Assembly: GCA_023411815.1 (NCBI GenBank)
Contig: JAEYOJ010000143.1
Coordinates: 1-54,900, forward strand
Direction of reading: 5' to 3'
DNA: 54,900 nt
DNA from: Pseudomonadota bacterium
GTDB lineage: Bacteria > Desulfobacterota > Desulfovibrionia > Desulfovibrionales > Desulfovibrionaceae
The position numbers were made by a program, and so were the translations under genes. The notes under the pieces are model-generated. The model had not been told where the DNA came from and did not search any database. It worked only from the letters and a program-made list of their open reading frames with translations. Positions 23,238 through 32,534 of the stretch are shown piece after piece. Positions within the stretch are counted from its first letter, which is position 1, and each line of letters starts with the position of its first letter.

Positions 23238-24827
23238 ATGCATCTGCGCCTTCTGGTCATCTTGGCCTTGGCCTTGCTGTTCTTCCCGGCAAGCCTGTCA
23301 GCCCAGCCCTCCCAGCAATTCGCCGTGGCCGTTTTCGGCGTGCACGGCCCGGACAAGTATGCCTATCTCGGCTCCGGCATTCAATCCATGCTCGTTTCCA
23401 GGCTGACCTGGGCAGGCAAGCTGGAGCCCATGGACTCGGCGGAACTCAAGCGCTCCCTGCCCGGGGCGGTGACCTCGGCCGGCCAGGCCGAACAGGCCCT
23501 GCGGTCCCTCGGCATCGACTACCTGGTCTGGGGCAGCACGACCATCCTGGGCGACAACGCAAGCCTGGACGTCAATGTCGCGGGCAAGGACGGCCAAACC
23601 CTGACCAGGCAGGGCAGCATGCCGCTCAGCGAGCTTATTCCCGGCCTGGAATCCATGGCCCGCGAGATCAACAGCTCCCTTTTCGAACGCCCCGTCGAGA
23701 CGGCTGCCCAGAGCGCCGGCAAGGCCCCAGCCGGCCCCCTTGCAGCGGGACAGGCCGCTCAGGACAAGGCCAACCCCCTCTTCAAGTACGAGTCGACCAG
23801 CGACCAGGGCGGCGTCTGGCGCAGCCGCAGCTATCCGTTCACCGCCGAATTCATGGACGTGGGCGACGTGGACGGCGATGGCCGCAACGAAGTGGTTCTG
23901 GCCGAGCAGAACCGGGTGCACCTCCTGCGCATCGAGAACGGCGAGCTGAAACCCGTGGAGAGCTTCAACCTGCCCAAACGCTCCTTGATAATGGCCATGA
24001 ACCTGTTCGACATCGACGGAGACGGCAAGGAGGAACTCGTTTTCTCGGCCTGGCGCGACGGTCGGCCGCTGTCCTTCGTGATCGGCAGCCGGGACGGCAA
24101 GCTGGCCATCGTCAAGGACAACATCAAGCTGCATCTGAGCGTCATGCGCCTGCCTCCGCTGTACCGCAAGACGCTCGTCTGCCAGGATCAGGGGACCAAC
24201 GACATCTTCGATCGCGCCGGCGTTCGCCAGGTGAGCCTGGAAGGCCCGGAGCCGCGTGTGGGAGTCAAGCTGCTCACACCCGCGAAAGGCAACCTCTTCA
24301 ACATGGCCTATCTGCCCACCGGATCGGACTACAAGCTCGTGGTTCTGGACGACGAGGAGCATCTGCGCACCTTCAACTCCACGGGCAGCCTGCAGTACAA
24401 GAGCGAGGAAGAATACAACGGCTCCAGCATCGGCATCGAGTTCGACAAGATGGCCGTTCCCGGCATGGGCCGCATCAAGGAGCGCGACAGGGAACAGTGG
24501 TTCTATTTCGTGCCCATGCCCATGGCCACCGTGGACTCCGACGGCGACGGCGAGCACGAGCTGCTGGTCAACCTGAACATCTCCGTCGCCGCGCAGTTCT
24601 TCGAGCGCTACCGGTCCTTCTCACAGGGCGAGATCCACGCCCTGCGCTGGGACGGCGTGGGCCTCACGACCCTTTGGAAGACGCCCAGGATCAAGGGCAC
24701 GGTAATGGCGTATCGCATGGCCGACGCCAACAATGACGGCAAGCAGGACCTGTGCGTGTTGGTGGCATCCACGCCCGGCCTGGGCGGCGCGCGCAGCCTG
24801 CTCATGGTCTACGACATGTCCAACTAG
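23238..24827 (+). CDS. exported FG-GAP/VCBS-repeat protein
   Basis: A 529-residue protein with a clear Sec signal peptide (residues 1-22, LLVILALALLFFPASLSA, cleavage before QPSQQ). Residues 25-150 look like a TolB-N-type alpha/beta domain that senses or assembles envelope factors (VAVFGVHGP, LGIDYLVWGS). From about 205 on there are FG-GAP calcium-loop units: DVGDVDGDGRNEV, DIDGDGKEEL, TVDSDGDGEHELL and DANNDGKQDL, probably forming a beta-propeller. It should sit in the periplasm or at the outer surface. Similar proteins are common in Desulfovibrio-type genomes, without known function. Confidence 0.8.
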   Translation: MHLRLLVILALALLFFPASLSAQPSQQFAVAVFGVHGPDKYAYLGSGIQSMLVSRLTWAGKLEPMDSAELKRSLPGAVTSAGQAEQALRSLGIDYLVWGSTTILGDNASLDVNVAGKDGQTLTRQGSMPLSELIPGLESMAREINSSLFERPVETAAQSAGKAPAGPLAAGQAAQDKANPLFKYESTSDQGGVWRSRSYPFTAEFMDVGDVDGDGRNEVVLAEQNRVHLLRIENGELKPVESFNLPKRSLIMAMNLFDIDGDGKEELVFSAWRDGRPLSFVIGSRDGKLAIVKDNIKLHLSVMRLPPLYRKTLVCQDQGTNDIFDRAGVRQVSLEGPEPRVGVKLLTPAKGNLFNMAYLPTGSDYKLVVLDDEEHLRTFNSTGSLQYKSEEEYNGSSIGIEFDKMAVPGMGRIKERDREQWFYFVPMPMATVDSDGDGEHELLVNLNISVAAQFFERYRSFSQGEIHALRWDGVGLTTLWKTPRIKGTVMAYRMADANNDGKQDLCVLVASTPGLGGARSLLMVYDMSN

Positions 24828-24835
24828 CGAAGAAC

Positions 24836-24858
24836 CGGGCCCGGCCATGCCGGGCCCG
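24836..24858 (+). other. GC-rich hairpin between FG-GAP gene and livH
   Basis: CGGGCCCGG / CCGGGCCCG, 9 bp, loop CCATG. There is no T-tract and it ends 14 nt before the livH GTG. It may end the FG-GAP message or mask the livH start region. Confidence 0.45.
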
Positions 24859-24872
24859 AAACGTACCCAGCC

Positions 24873-25742
24873 GTGCTGCTGCTCTATTTCGCCCAAATCA
24901 TCAATTCCGGATTGGCCTTGGGTTCCGTCTACGGACTCATGGCCATCGGCTTCGCGCTCATCTACAACTCAAGCCGGCTCATCAACTTCGCCCAGGGTGA
25001 ACTGCTTCTCCTGGGCGGGCTCGGCCTGTTCAGCCTGACCCAGGCCATGGAGCTGAATCCCCTTCTGGCCTTGGTCGCGGCGTGCATATGGGGGTTCCTG
25101 CTGGGACACTTCCTGTACGCCACCACCCTGGGCCTGGCCATGTCGCAAAGCCCCTTGCGCCAGCTCATGCTCACAGTGGCGGCCAGCCTGGTCTGGCAAG
25201 GCCTGGCGATCCTAGTCTGGGGAAAGAAGCCCCTCATGCTCGTCCAGCTCCTGCCCATGCCCGACGTACGCCTGGGCTCGCTCTACTTCGGCAGCGATAC
25301 GGTCACGGCCCTGGTGCTGGCCCTGGCCAGCGGCGCGGCCCTGTCCTTCTTCCTGCGGCGCACCCGCCGCGGGCGGGCCATCCGCGCCGTATCCATGAAT
25401 CCCTTGGCCGCACGGCTCCAGGGCATCAACCCCAAGGCCAGCCATGCCTTGGCCTTCGCCCTGGCCGGCGTGCTGGCCTGCATGGCCGGCATGGCCGTAG
25501 GCCCCCAGACCATGCTGCGCTACGACATGGGCCTGGGCCTGGGTCTCAAGGGCTTCGTCGCCGCAACCCTTGGCGGCTACACTTCGCTGTCGCGGGTTTT
25601 CCTGGGTGGCCTGGGCCTGGGTCTGCTGGAAGCCGCCCTGGTGCTGCTCGTGTCGGCAGAACTCAAGGAGGCCTTGAGCTTCAGCCTGCTCATCGGCCTT
25701 CTACTGCTCATGCCCATGACCAGACACGAGGAACGCGCCTGA
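24873..25742 (+). CDS. livH: branched-chain amino acid ABC transporter permease LivH type
   Basis: A 289-residue inner-membrane permease with eight hydrophobic segments. INSGLALGSVYGLMAIGFALIY and INFAQGELLLLGG at the N-terminus and the EAA-like loop NPLAARLQGINPKASHALAFALAG are diagnostic of LivH. It starts at GTG 24873 with no good binding site, right after a GC-rich hairpin. It pairs with LivM downstream (2 bp gap). The complete Liv system also needs two ATPases (LivG, LivF) and a periplasmic binding protein (LivJ/K), none of which is in this window. Confidence 0.88.
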   Translation: MLLLYFAQIINSGLALGSVYGLMAIGFALIYNSSRLINFAQGELLLLGGLGLFSLTQAMELNPLLALVAACIWGFLLGHFLYATTLGLAMSQSPLRQLMLTVAASLVWQGLAILVWGKKPLMLVQLLPMPDVRLGSLYFGSDTVTALVLALASGAALSFFLRRTRRGRAIRAVSMNPLAARLQGINPKASHALAFALAGVLACMAGMAVGPQTMLRYDMGLGLGLKGFVAATLGGYTSLSRVFLGGLGLGLLEAALVLLVSAELKEALSFSLLIGLLLLMPMTRHEERA

Positions 25743-25744
25743 CC

Positions 25745-26683
25745 ATGACCAGACTCGACTCCCTTGAGCAGTCCGCATCCCCGGGCTTGAAGCGTTGCGC
25801 GCTGCTGGTGCTGGCCCTGGCCGTCCTGGGGCCGTTCGTACCCGACTATGAAATCCTGGGCCTTAACCAGCACCTTCTGCTGGCCCTGAACGTGCTCGCG
25901 CTCAATTTCTGCCTGGGGCTCGGTGGACAGGCCTCCCTGGCTCAGGGGGCTTTCTGCGGGCTGGGGGCCTATCTCTCGGTTCTCGCGCACCAGGCCTGGC
26001 CGGAAGCCTCTCCCCTCATCCTCGCCGGAGTCGCGCTCACGGCCTGGGGAATCGGATTCGGCTTGAGCTATCCCATGGAAAAGCTCGGCGAGGGCTTTCT
26101 GGCGATGGCCACCCTGGGCATCTCGCTTATCTTCACCAATCTGGCCGTGAGCTTGGCATCCGTCACCGGCGGTCCCGACGGGATGCTCGTGACCACGCCG
26201 CTGAACATGTTCGGCCTGGATGTTCGCGGCGACATCGCGCATTACTACGTCTTCCTGGCCCTGCTCGCCGGCGGGCTGTACCTTTATCTGACCCTGCGCC
26301 ACAGCCGACTTGGGCGCGCCCTGCTGGCCTGCAAGTCCGATCCCATGGCCGCTGCGTCCTGCGGAATCCGCCGGCCAGCGGCGCGTTCGCTGGCCTTCGG
26401 CCTGGGCGCGGCCTTGTCCGCCCTGGCCGGCGCCGTGTACGCCCCCTACGGCGGCTTCATATCACCCGGAGAATTCGACCTGGAGCTGTCGCTCAAGACC
26501 CTGCTCTACCTCGTCATCGGCGGGCCGGGAAATCCCGTGCGGCCCATCCTGGCCGTGCTCGGGCTCGAATCGCTCCTGAGCCATGCCCATTTCCTGGGAG
26601 ATACGCGCACGCTTTTCCACGGCCTTCTCCTGGGCGCGGCCCTGCTTGCTCCCGTGGCCTGGAAGCGCTGGCGCAGGAAATGA
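25745..26683 (+). CDS. livM: branched-chain amino acid ABC transporter permease LivM type
   Basis: A 312-residue permease with about nine membrane segments, starting at ATG 25745 two bases after livH. LLLALNVLALNFCLGLGGQASLAQGAFCGLGAY (split over two helices) and the cytoplasmic loop GRALLACKSDPMAAASCGI define LivM. The usual C-terminal ATPase fusion is absent. Downstream only GC-rich inverted repeats such as TTGCCCG/CGGGCAA (26715-26744) precede a convergent gene, so the expected livG and livF do not follow. The two permeases must borrow ATPases encoded elsewhere, if functional. Confidence 0.88.
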   Translation: MTRLDSLEQSASPGLKRCALLVLALAVLGPFVPDYEILGLNQHLLLALNVLALNFCLGLGGQASLAQGAFCGLGAYLSVLAHQAWPEASPLILAGVALTAWGIGFGLSYPMEKLGEGFLAMATLGISLIFTNLAVSLASVTGGPDGMLVTTPLNMFGLDVRGDIAHYYVFLALLAGGLYLYLTLRHSRLGRALLACKSDPMAAASCGIRRPAARSLAFGLGAALSALAGAVYAPYGGFISPGEFDLELSLKTLLYLVIGGPGNPVRPILAVLGLESLLSHAHFLGDTRTLFHGLLLGAALLAPVAWKRWRRK

Positions 26684-26809
26684 TCCGCGGCGGCCAACCC
26701 GTTCGGCTGGCCACTTGCCCGCTTCTTCGTCCGCGGACGGGCAACCGCCCGAGCGGATGATAACCGGTCATCCCGACCGGACAGCTCCCCTCTCTGGCAG
26801 GCCCATGCC

Positions 26810-27736
26810 TCAAGCCGCTTCGCGCTGCTTCCCGGCCAAAATCTGCGTATCCGGCACAGCCGGTGACGCTTCGTCCCTTGCACCGCTTGCGCGTGCGTGC
26901 AGATACGCCTCCAGGACCGGCCGCCAAGCCGGCTTGCCGCGCTCCTGCAAATAGGCGTCTAGAAATGCCTGGTGATCTCCCTGCAGGTGGTTGATTTCCG
27001 AGGAGAAGTATTTGCCGACCGCCTTGAGGGTCCTGCGCCAAGTGGCAATGCGCCAGGGATAGGAATTGTCGAAATCGATGAAGAAGAATTCGAACCTGTC
27101 TCCAGCGGCGCGCACCATGAGATTCTTGTCCGTATCCTCGGTGTACGCACCGAAACGGTGCAGTCGGCCGAGCGCACGGCCCAGCCCGGAGTAGAAGCCC
27201 AGGCGCTGCCGTGCCGACAACGTTTCCAGGCCGACGATGAACTCCTTGTAATCCGTTACGCCTTGTATGCGTTCCGTGAGCAGCATGGCCCGACGCAGAA
27301 GCCCGTGCGAGTGCTCGCGCAGAAGTCCCAGGGGACGCGGAACGGGCACCCCCGCCGCATGCAGGTAGCAATGGGTGTGGAAATTGCGTTCGGCGTCCGC
27401 GAACCAGCCCAGGCCTTCAAGGATTCTCGGAATGTCCCTGAAAATGTAACATTTGGTGAAGTAATCTTTGCCCTGGACGCTAATGCGTAGGTCCTGCACG
27501 GCTTGCCGCTTGCAGATGCGTCGCAGCTTTTCGCGCATCATCGGGGCGCGGCAGGCCCGATCCAGATTGTCCACAGCGACGCGGGCGATCTCTGGCCGAC
27601 CGTCGGCAGGCATGAGCAGATCGCGGGAATAGCCGTCCCTGCTCGAAGGAAGGCGCAGACGTTTCGGCCGAAAGCAGGTCAGTATCTTTGCCAGAACAAT
27701 GCCCGCAGCGGATGGATAGCGTTCGTCAGTACTCAT
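26810..27736 (-). CDS. LPS-type (Kdo/heptose) kinase family protein
   Basis: A 308-residue protein starting at ATG 27736 (AGAGG upstream). It has the protein-kinase-like fold of WaaP/KdkA lipopolysaccharide kinases: FTKCYIFRDIPR with the ATP-site Lys, AERNFHTHCYLHAAGVPVPRP, LLTERIQGVTDYKEF, then LGRALGRLHRFGAYTEDTDKNLMV as the catalytic loop and FFFIDFDN as the metal-binding Asp. The usual HRD is replaced by a TED triad, common in this family. It likely phosphorylates a core sugar at the inner membrane. It stands alone with lower-GC DNA upstream. Confidence 0.75.
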   Translation of the reverse strand: MSTDERYPSAAGIVLAKILTCFRPKRLRLPSSRDGYSRDLLMPADGRPEIARVAVDNLDRACRAPMMREKLRRICKRQAVQDLRISVQGKDYFTKCYIFRDIPRILEGLGWFADAERNFHTHCYLHAAGVPVPRPLGLLREHSHGLLRRAMLLTERIQGVTDYKEFIVGLETLSARQRLGFYSGLGRALGRLHRFGAYTEDTDKNLMVRAAGDRFEFFFIDFDNSYPWRIATWRRTLKAVGKYFSSEINHLQGDHQAFLDAYLQERGKPAWRPVLEAYLHARASGARDEASPAVPDTQILAGKQREAA

Positions 27737-28337
27737 GATCGATGTGCCTCTGAAATCTGTGAATGCCAAATATCGGCGAACCATCTCCGCCGGCCGTCCA
27801 AAATAGTAGCGCATAGTACTGCAACGCCGAAGCGCTGCAAACAAAACAGCAGAACACACTGAGTATTTAGCAGGACTGATTGGCTTAAATCGACGCTTAT
27901 TTCCGCACGTGAAAAGTCCTCATTCAGCATCTGTCTCGCAACGCTTCCTCCCTTACGTGGCCAGCCAAGGCGGACATCCGCCTATCAACCATACAACATA
28001 CGCACAAAAGTTATTAATGCGCCTTATGCTATAGACTTCCTGCTGTTTGGCGGCCTGACGACGAGCAGACAATTCGGCCGGACGGCACGCCGGACGCGAG
28101 GCATCGGGAAACAATGCCTTGGCTTTGCTCTGCGCCGCAGGACTCGCTCAGCGAGCGCCCATTCCTGGCCTATGCTGGACCGCCGCCGGGAACTCGGACA
28201 CCGACGCTTTTCTCGACCGGAAAAGCATGGCAAACGTATGGGCACGGGCCGCGTGCATCGCGGACGCACGGGCTGACGCCAGCTCAACGGCCAGCGCTCC
28301 GAAAACCGTAACGAGATGTGGATCAGGGAATGTGTCG
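27737..28337. other. 601-bp divergent intergenic region, relatively AT-rich
   Basis: Between the LPS-type kinase (minus) and the TetR gene (plus). The part from about 27780 to 28030 is AT-richer than the surroundings and could hold the kinase promoter (for example TATAGC-like words near 28025). Frames extending the two flanking genes into it lack binding sites. I see no RNA gene and no terminator. Confidence 0.5.
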
Positions 28338-28964
28338 ATGGCCAGGCGCAAGGTCATACCGCTCCGGGACGCGGAGCAGACTCGCGAAAGGCTGGTGTGG
28401 GCCGTGGGCGAGGTCCTGGCGCGCGATGGATTCAAGAACCTCACCGACCAGAAGGTCTGCGCCGAAGCCGGGGTGGAGTGCCGCCTGCTGTACAAACACT
28501 TCCAGGGACTCAAGGGCCTGCTGACCGTTTTCCGGGACAGCCCCGAATTCTGGCCCTCGGCCGAGGAGCTGGTGGCAGGGGATGAAGAAGTTCTACGCCG
28601 GTTGCCTCCGGACGCGCTCATGGCCGAATTCTTCAAACGCTACATGCGCGCCATGCGCCGGCGCCCCCGGACCCTGGAAATCATGTCCTGGGAGGCGCGC
28701 GAGCGCAATGCCCATTCCCGCGTCATCGAATTGGGCCGGGAACGCACCGCCCTTGAATTTTTCGAGTACATGCACGACGATCCGCCCGAGGACGTGGACC
28801 TGTCGGTGCTTGTGGCTTTGATGGCCGGGGCGGTGCATTTTCTCACCATGCGTTCAAGGGTCGGGGACTTTTTCGGCGGCCTGGATCTGCGCGCGGACGA
28901 GGATTGGCTCCGCGTGGAACGGGCCATAGAGCATATTTTCCGCGCCTCCTTCGCCCGCACATGA
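28338..28964 (+). CDS. TetR-family transcriptional regulator
   Basis: A 208-residue protein from ATG 28338 with GGGA upstream; 73 further in-frame codons upstream have neither binding site nor family similarity. The N-terminal 60 residues form the TetR helix-turn-helix: RERLVWAVGEVLARDGFKNL, then DQKVCAEAGVECRLLYKHF. The ligand-binding half is helical and ends HIFRASFART. TetR proteins usually repress adjacent transport or metabolic genes. bioB lies 108 bp downstream in the same direction and may be co-transcribed, but no operator is evident. Confidence 0.85.
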   Translation: MARRKVIPLRDAEQTRERLVWAVGEVLARDGFKNLTDQKVCAEAGVECRLLYKHFQGLKGLLTVFRDSPEFWPSAEELVAGDEEVLRRLPPDALMAEFFKRYMRAMRRRPRTLEIMSWEARERNAHSRVIELGRERTALEFFEYMHDDPPEDVDLSVLVALMAGAVHFLTMRSRVGDFFGGLDLRADEDWLRVERAIEHIFRASFART

Positions 28965-29072
28965 GACCTGCCGTCAGGCCGAACCTGTCTGTCGATGCAC
29001 TGCACGCAGCCGGAAACATAGATACCCGAATGGCCCGTCACGTATAAAGGCCTCACCACCGCACGGATCATC

Positions 29073-30041
29073 ATGAACACGCTCGACGTCATTGGCGGCA
29101 AGGCCCTGGAAGGACTTGCGCCGCATCCGGAAGAGATCGATTTTCTCGTGAGCCTGCCCGAGGAGCGTCTTTCTGAGTTGTGCGCCTGGGCCCGGCGCAT
29201 CAAGGAACGCTTTCTGGGCAAGACGCTGGGCTTTTGCGCCATCGTCAACGCCAAGAGCGGACGCTGCGAACAGGACTGCGCCTTCTGCGCCCAGGCTGGC
29301 CGCTATCGCACGGAAACACGGGCGCACGCCTTCATCGGCCGCCAAGGCATCCGGGGGGCGGCAGGCCATGCCCTGGCCAAGGGCGCACGGCGCTTCGCCA
29401 TCGTGACCAGCGGCATGCGGCCTCGGCCGGAGGAATTCGCGGACATCACGGCCAGCGTGGCCGAACTGCGCGCCCTGGGCATGCTGCCCGGCGTCTCCAT
29501 CGGCCTGCTGGACCGCCGCGAACTGACCGGCCTGAAGGAGGCGGGCCTGGCCTGTCTGCACCACAATCTGGAGACCTCGGCCAGCTTCTTCCCGCGCATC
29601 TGCACCACCCACGCATACGCCGAGGACGTGCACACGGTGCGCGAAGCCGTGACCCTGGGCCTGAACGTGTGCAGCGGAGGCATCTTCGGCCTGGGCGAAA
29701 CCTGGGCGGATCGCGTGGAGTTGGCCCTGCTGCTGCGCGAACTCGGTGTCTGGTCCGTGCCCATCAACTTCCTGGTGCCCATTCCCGGCACGCCTCTCGG
29801 CAACCAGCCGCTCCTGTCTCCCGAAGAGGCCCTGCGCATCGTGGCCGTTTACCGTTTCCTGCTCCCGGATCGGCACATCCGCGTCTGCGGCGGCCGCATG
29901 CAGGTCTTCGGACAGCGGCGCGCGGAGTTGCTCTCGGCAGGGGCAAGCGGCATCATGGTCGGCGATCTGCTGACCGTCCACGGCGGCGATGCGGACGAAG
30001 ACCGCAGGGATGCCGAGCGGCTCGGGTTGCGCGTGGAGTAG
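29073..30041 (+). CDS. bioB: biotin synthase
   Basis: A 322-residue radical-SAM enzyme. SGRCEQDCAFCAQ holds Cys65, Cys69 and Cys72, which bind the [4Fe-4S] cluster and S-adenosylmethionine. CLHHNLETSASFFPRICTTH and NVCSGGIFGLGETWADR are family signatures, including the second-cluster cysteines, and RVCGGRMQVFG includes the conserved Arg. It inserts sulfur into dethiobiotin, the last step of biotin synthesis, in the cytosol. No other bio gene is in the window. The ATG has no clear binding site; no better start exists in frame. Its end lies 6 bp from the convergent kinase gene. Confidence 0.93.
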   Translation: MNTLDVIGGKALEGLAPHPEEIDFLVSLPEERLSELCAWARRIKERFLGKTLGFCAIVNAKSGRCEQDCAFCAQAGRYRTETRAHAFIGRQGIRGAAGHALAKGARRFAIVTSGMRPRPEEFADITASVAELRALGMLPGVSIGLLDRRELTGLKEAGLACLHHNLETSASFFPRICTTHAYAEDVHTVREAVTLGLNVCSGGIFGLGETWADRVELALLLRELGVWSVPINFLVPIPGTPLGNQPLLSPEEALRIVAVYRFLLPDRHIRVCGGRMQVFGQRRAELLSAGASGIMVGDLLTVHGGDADEDRRDAERLGLRVE

Positions 30042-30047
30042 CCGCAT

Positions 30048-31892
30048 TCAGCCTTTCGGCGACGCCGCACGGCCAAGACGCGGCGCGCTCATGGCCGTGC
30101 GGAAGCCCACGTCCTCGAAGGCTTCCCAAGGCTGGCGCGGCAGAGGGGCGCAATCGCGGGATTCCTGTCTGCCGACCAGAGCCCCATGCGCGAGGTCCCG
30201 GGCGTCACGCGCGCCGGTATCGCCCATGACCACGAAGGCCTGGTTCCTTGCCGCATCGAGGGCGGCATCGCACGCGGCCCACTCGCGGACGTTGCCGTCC
30301 AGGCCGCGCAACCCCAGGCCGTTCTCGGGCGGCAAGCCCACGGGAAGCTGGACTTGTCCTTCCGTCCCGGTCTCCCCGGTGCTGCCTTCAGATGCGGGCA
30401 AGATATCCGCGGCCAAGGCCCACTCCTCTGCCGTGGGCAGCCGCAGGCCATAATGGTCGGCATATGCCGCCGCGCCTCTGGCCGTGACTCGCACAACGGG
30501 ATTGGCGGCCAGGGCAGGGTCGCCGATGCGGAATCTCCCGCCGGCGTAGACGATGGGTTCCACTCCGTAGCGCACCTCGCCAAGCTGGAGCCATATCTCA
30601 TCACCCTGGACGACCGCACCGTCACGCACCTCGAGGCGATTCAGGCTGTTGTTCAGGAATTCCACGAACTGCTGGTTGGTCACCTCGGTGCTGGCCAGGT
30701 AAAAAGCGGACAGGCGCAGGCTTCTTTCTCTGCCCTGCTCCCTGCTCACCATGACTTTCCCGGCCGGGACGAGTCGCAGCAGGCCGCCGTCCCGCGCGGC
30801 CAGGGCCATGGGCTGCTCTGCTCCAGCCGTTTTGCTGTCCGTCGATATCCTCAGATCCTCTCCCGGTTCCTCGGCCTGTGGCGTGACCGCAACCGTCTCC
30901 AGCCGATCCGGGCCGATGCGTAGCATCGTCACAATGACCAGCATCAGGAGCAATGCGACGATGGCCAAGGCAGGCCGCCATTGACGCATGGTCCGGGCAG
31001 CGGCAGGAGCCCTGTCAGAGCTGCGGCGCGCAGGGGTCAGAGGCAAGGCCTCCAGTTCTGCGCGAAGTTCGCGCACTCCGGGTATACGCGCGCCGACATC
31101 CTTGGCCGTGGCCCGCCGCACGATGCGGTCCAGACCGCGCAGCAGGTCGCCATCCACCTTCGGCAGATGCGCGGTTTCCATGACGAAGCTCTTGTCCCTG
31201 CGCATGCGGCCGGACGCGGCCTCGTAGAGGATCTTGCCCAGGGCATAGACTTCCATGCGCGCATCGGCGAGCTGCAGATCCGTGAACTGTTCCGGGGCCA
31301 TGTAGTAGATCGTGCCGATGACGTGGTGGCTGCGCGTGACCGCCGGTGCGAAGCGCGCGCCGGCCAGCCCGAAGTCGGCGATGCGCGGAGTGCCGCCATC
31401 CAGGAGCACGTTTTCCGGCTTGAGGTCGCGGTGCAGCACCCCCATGGCGTGCAGGGCCTCGACCCCGGACAGGAGCGGAAGAAAAACATCGGCCAGCCAG
31501 CGCCGCAAACCGTCCTCGTCTTGCCCGAAACCGGCTTCAGGCATGGACTGGCGCATTGTCGGGCCGGGCACGTACTCCATGACGTAGTAATCGTAGTCGC
31601 GGCCCGACAGCTCCAGCGTACCCTGGTCGAAAACCTGGACCACGTTGGGGTGGCGTATCTGGGCCATGATGCGCATCTCGCGCCGGAAGCGCTCCACCTC
31701 GGTTCCGGCTTCGCCCGCCTCCTCCACGCTGCGCAGGAACTCGGGCGAGATCATTTTCACGGCGGCCTTGCGCCCCAAATCGCAGTGCTCGGCCAGATAG
31801 ATGATGCCCTTGCCGCCTGTGGCGATGTGCCCCAGGAGCCGCCAACGGCTCCCCAGGATGACTCCTTCTTCCAAAAGCGGAATACTGTGCAT
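30048..31892 (-). CDS. Ser/Thr protein kinase fused to a formylglycine-enzyme-like domain
   Basis: A 614-residue protein in three parts. Residues 15-285 are a Hanks-type kinase: glycine loop GHIATGGKGIIY, Lys46, HRDLKPEN with Asp156, DFG at 173-175 and the APE-like APEQ. A single membrane segment follows (about 305-325, ALAIVALLLMLVIVTML). Residues 370-605 resemble the FGE-sulfatase/SUMF1 fold (FYLASTEVTNQQFVEFLN, LRLPTAEEWALAADI, GLDGNVREWAACD, VGFRTAMS). The kinase should face the cytosol and the FGE-like part the periplasm. FGE-like domains in such kinases usually bind rather than catalyse. Confidence 0.88.
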   Translation of the reverse strand: MHSIPLLEEGVILGSRWRLLGHIATGGKGIIYLAEHCDLGRKAAVKMISPEFLRSVEEAGEAGTEVERFRREMRIMAQIRHPNVVQVFDQGTLELSGRDYDYYVMEYVPGPTMRQSMPEAGFGQDEDGLRRWLADVFLPLLSGVEALHAMGVLHRDLKPENVLLDGGTPRIADFGLAGARFAPAVTRSHHVIGTIYYMAPEQFTDLQLADARMEVYALGKILYEAASGRMRRDKSFVMETAHLPKVDGDLLRGLDRIVRRATAKDVGARIPGVRELRAELEALPLTPARRSSDRAPAAARTMRQWRPALAIVALLLMLVIVTMLRIGPDRLETVAVTPQAEEPGEDLRISTDSKTAGAEQPMALAARDGGLLRLVPAGKVMVSREQGRERSLRLSAFYLASTEVTNQQFVEFLNNSLNRLEVRDGAVVQGDEIWLQLGEVRYGVEPIVYAGGRFRIGDPALAANPVVRVTARGAAAYADHYGLRLPTAEEWALAADILPASEGSTGETGTEGQVQLPVGLPPENGLGLRGLDGNVREWAACDAALDAARNQAFVVMGDTGARDARDLAHGALVGRQESRDCAPLPRQPWEAFEDVGFRTAMSAPRLGRAASPKG

Positions 31893-32534
31893 GCCATATT
31901 CTCCAAGCGCTTGCGCTCAGCTTGATCGCGTTTCGGGGGATACATGGTTTTAGCACTACAAGACCCTGGGGCAAAGGCTGGAGCCATTTTTCTTCGTCCA
32001 TGATTACGCCGGGAAGGCGCATGTGGCGGAATTGTCATGTAGTCCGATTGGCGAAGCGGCCATACCAGCCTGATGACCTTCATATTGCCGGGGGGAAATG
32101 TCGCCTGGATCGCACCGAGACCATGATACCCCATAGGCTGCCCCTGCTTGCAGGCCCTTGGGCAAGTGAAGAGATGCCTATGGCCGCTGCCATGACCGTT
32201 GCGGGCAAGCCCTGACGCGCGGCAGGCTGGTGCTCCGCGAAGATCGATCTTGTCGTGATCGCATGCGCCTGGTGTCCACACTACTGCCTGTGCACGCTTC
32301 GTCCCGTTACGACCTTCGGGAAATCGTACATAGCGTAAAACAACCGGCATAAGGCTTGCCAAATACTTAAGTTTGAAACATGGTTGCAGCAGTTTACCTT
32401 GAAATACGGCTGTAAGGCCGAACGGCGATCATGAACGTCTTTCCGCACCCATAGAGCGTGAGGATGCCGACGGCGTCAGGGTCTTGCTCATACGGCAGTG
32501 GACTCCCGGGCATGCCAGAGCAAAGGAGCAATAC
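31893..32534. other. 642-bp intergenic region with a sigma-54-like site
   Basis: Divergent gap between the kinase and the outer-membrane protein. A 97-codon plus frame at 31922-32215 has no binding site or recognisable sequence and is rejected. The right part is AT-richer. CCGGCATAAGGCTTGCC at 32344-32360 fits the sigma-54 -24/-12 pattern (GG and TTGC at the right spacing). No RNA gene is seen. Confidence 0.45.
32344..32360 (+). promoter_or_regulatory. possible sigma-54 promoter upstream of the outer-membrane protein
   Basis: The 17-mer has GGCA at -24, a purine at the eighth position and TTGC at -12, four mismatches to TTGGCACRNNNNTTGCW. It lies 174 bp before the start codon at 32535, leaving a long leader. 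Confidence 0.35.

Noticed and set aside
31922..32215. 97-codon plus-strand frame
   Set aside because: No ribosome binding site, atypical composition and no recognisable sequence.
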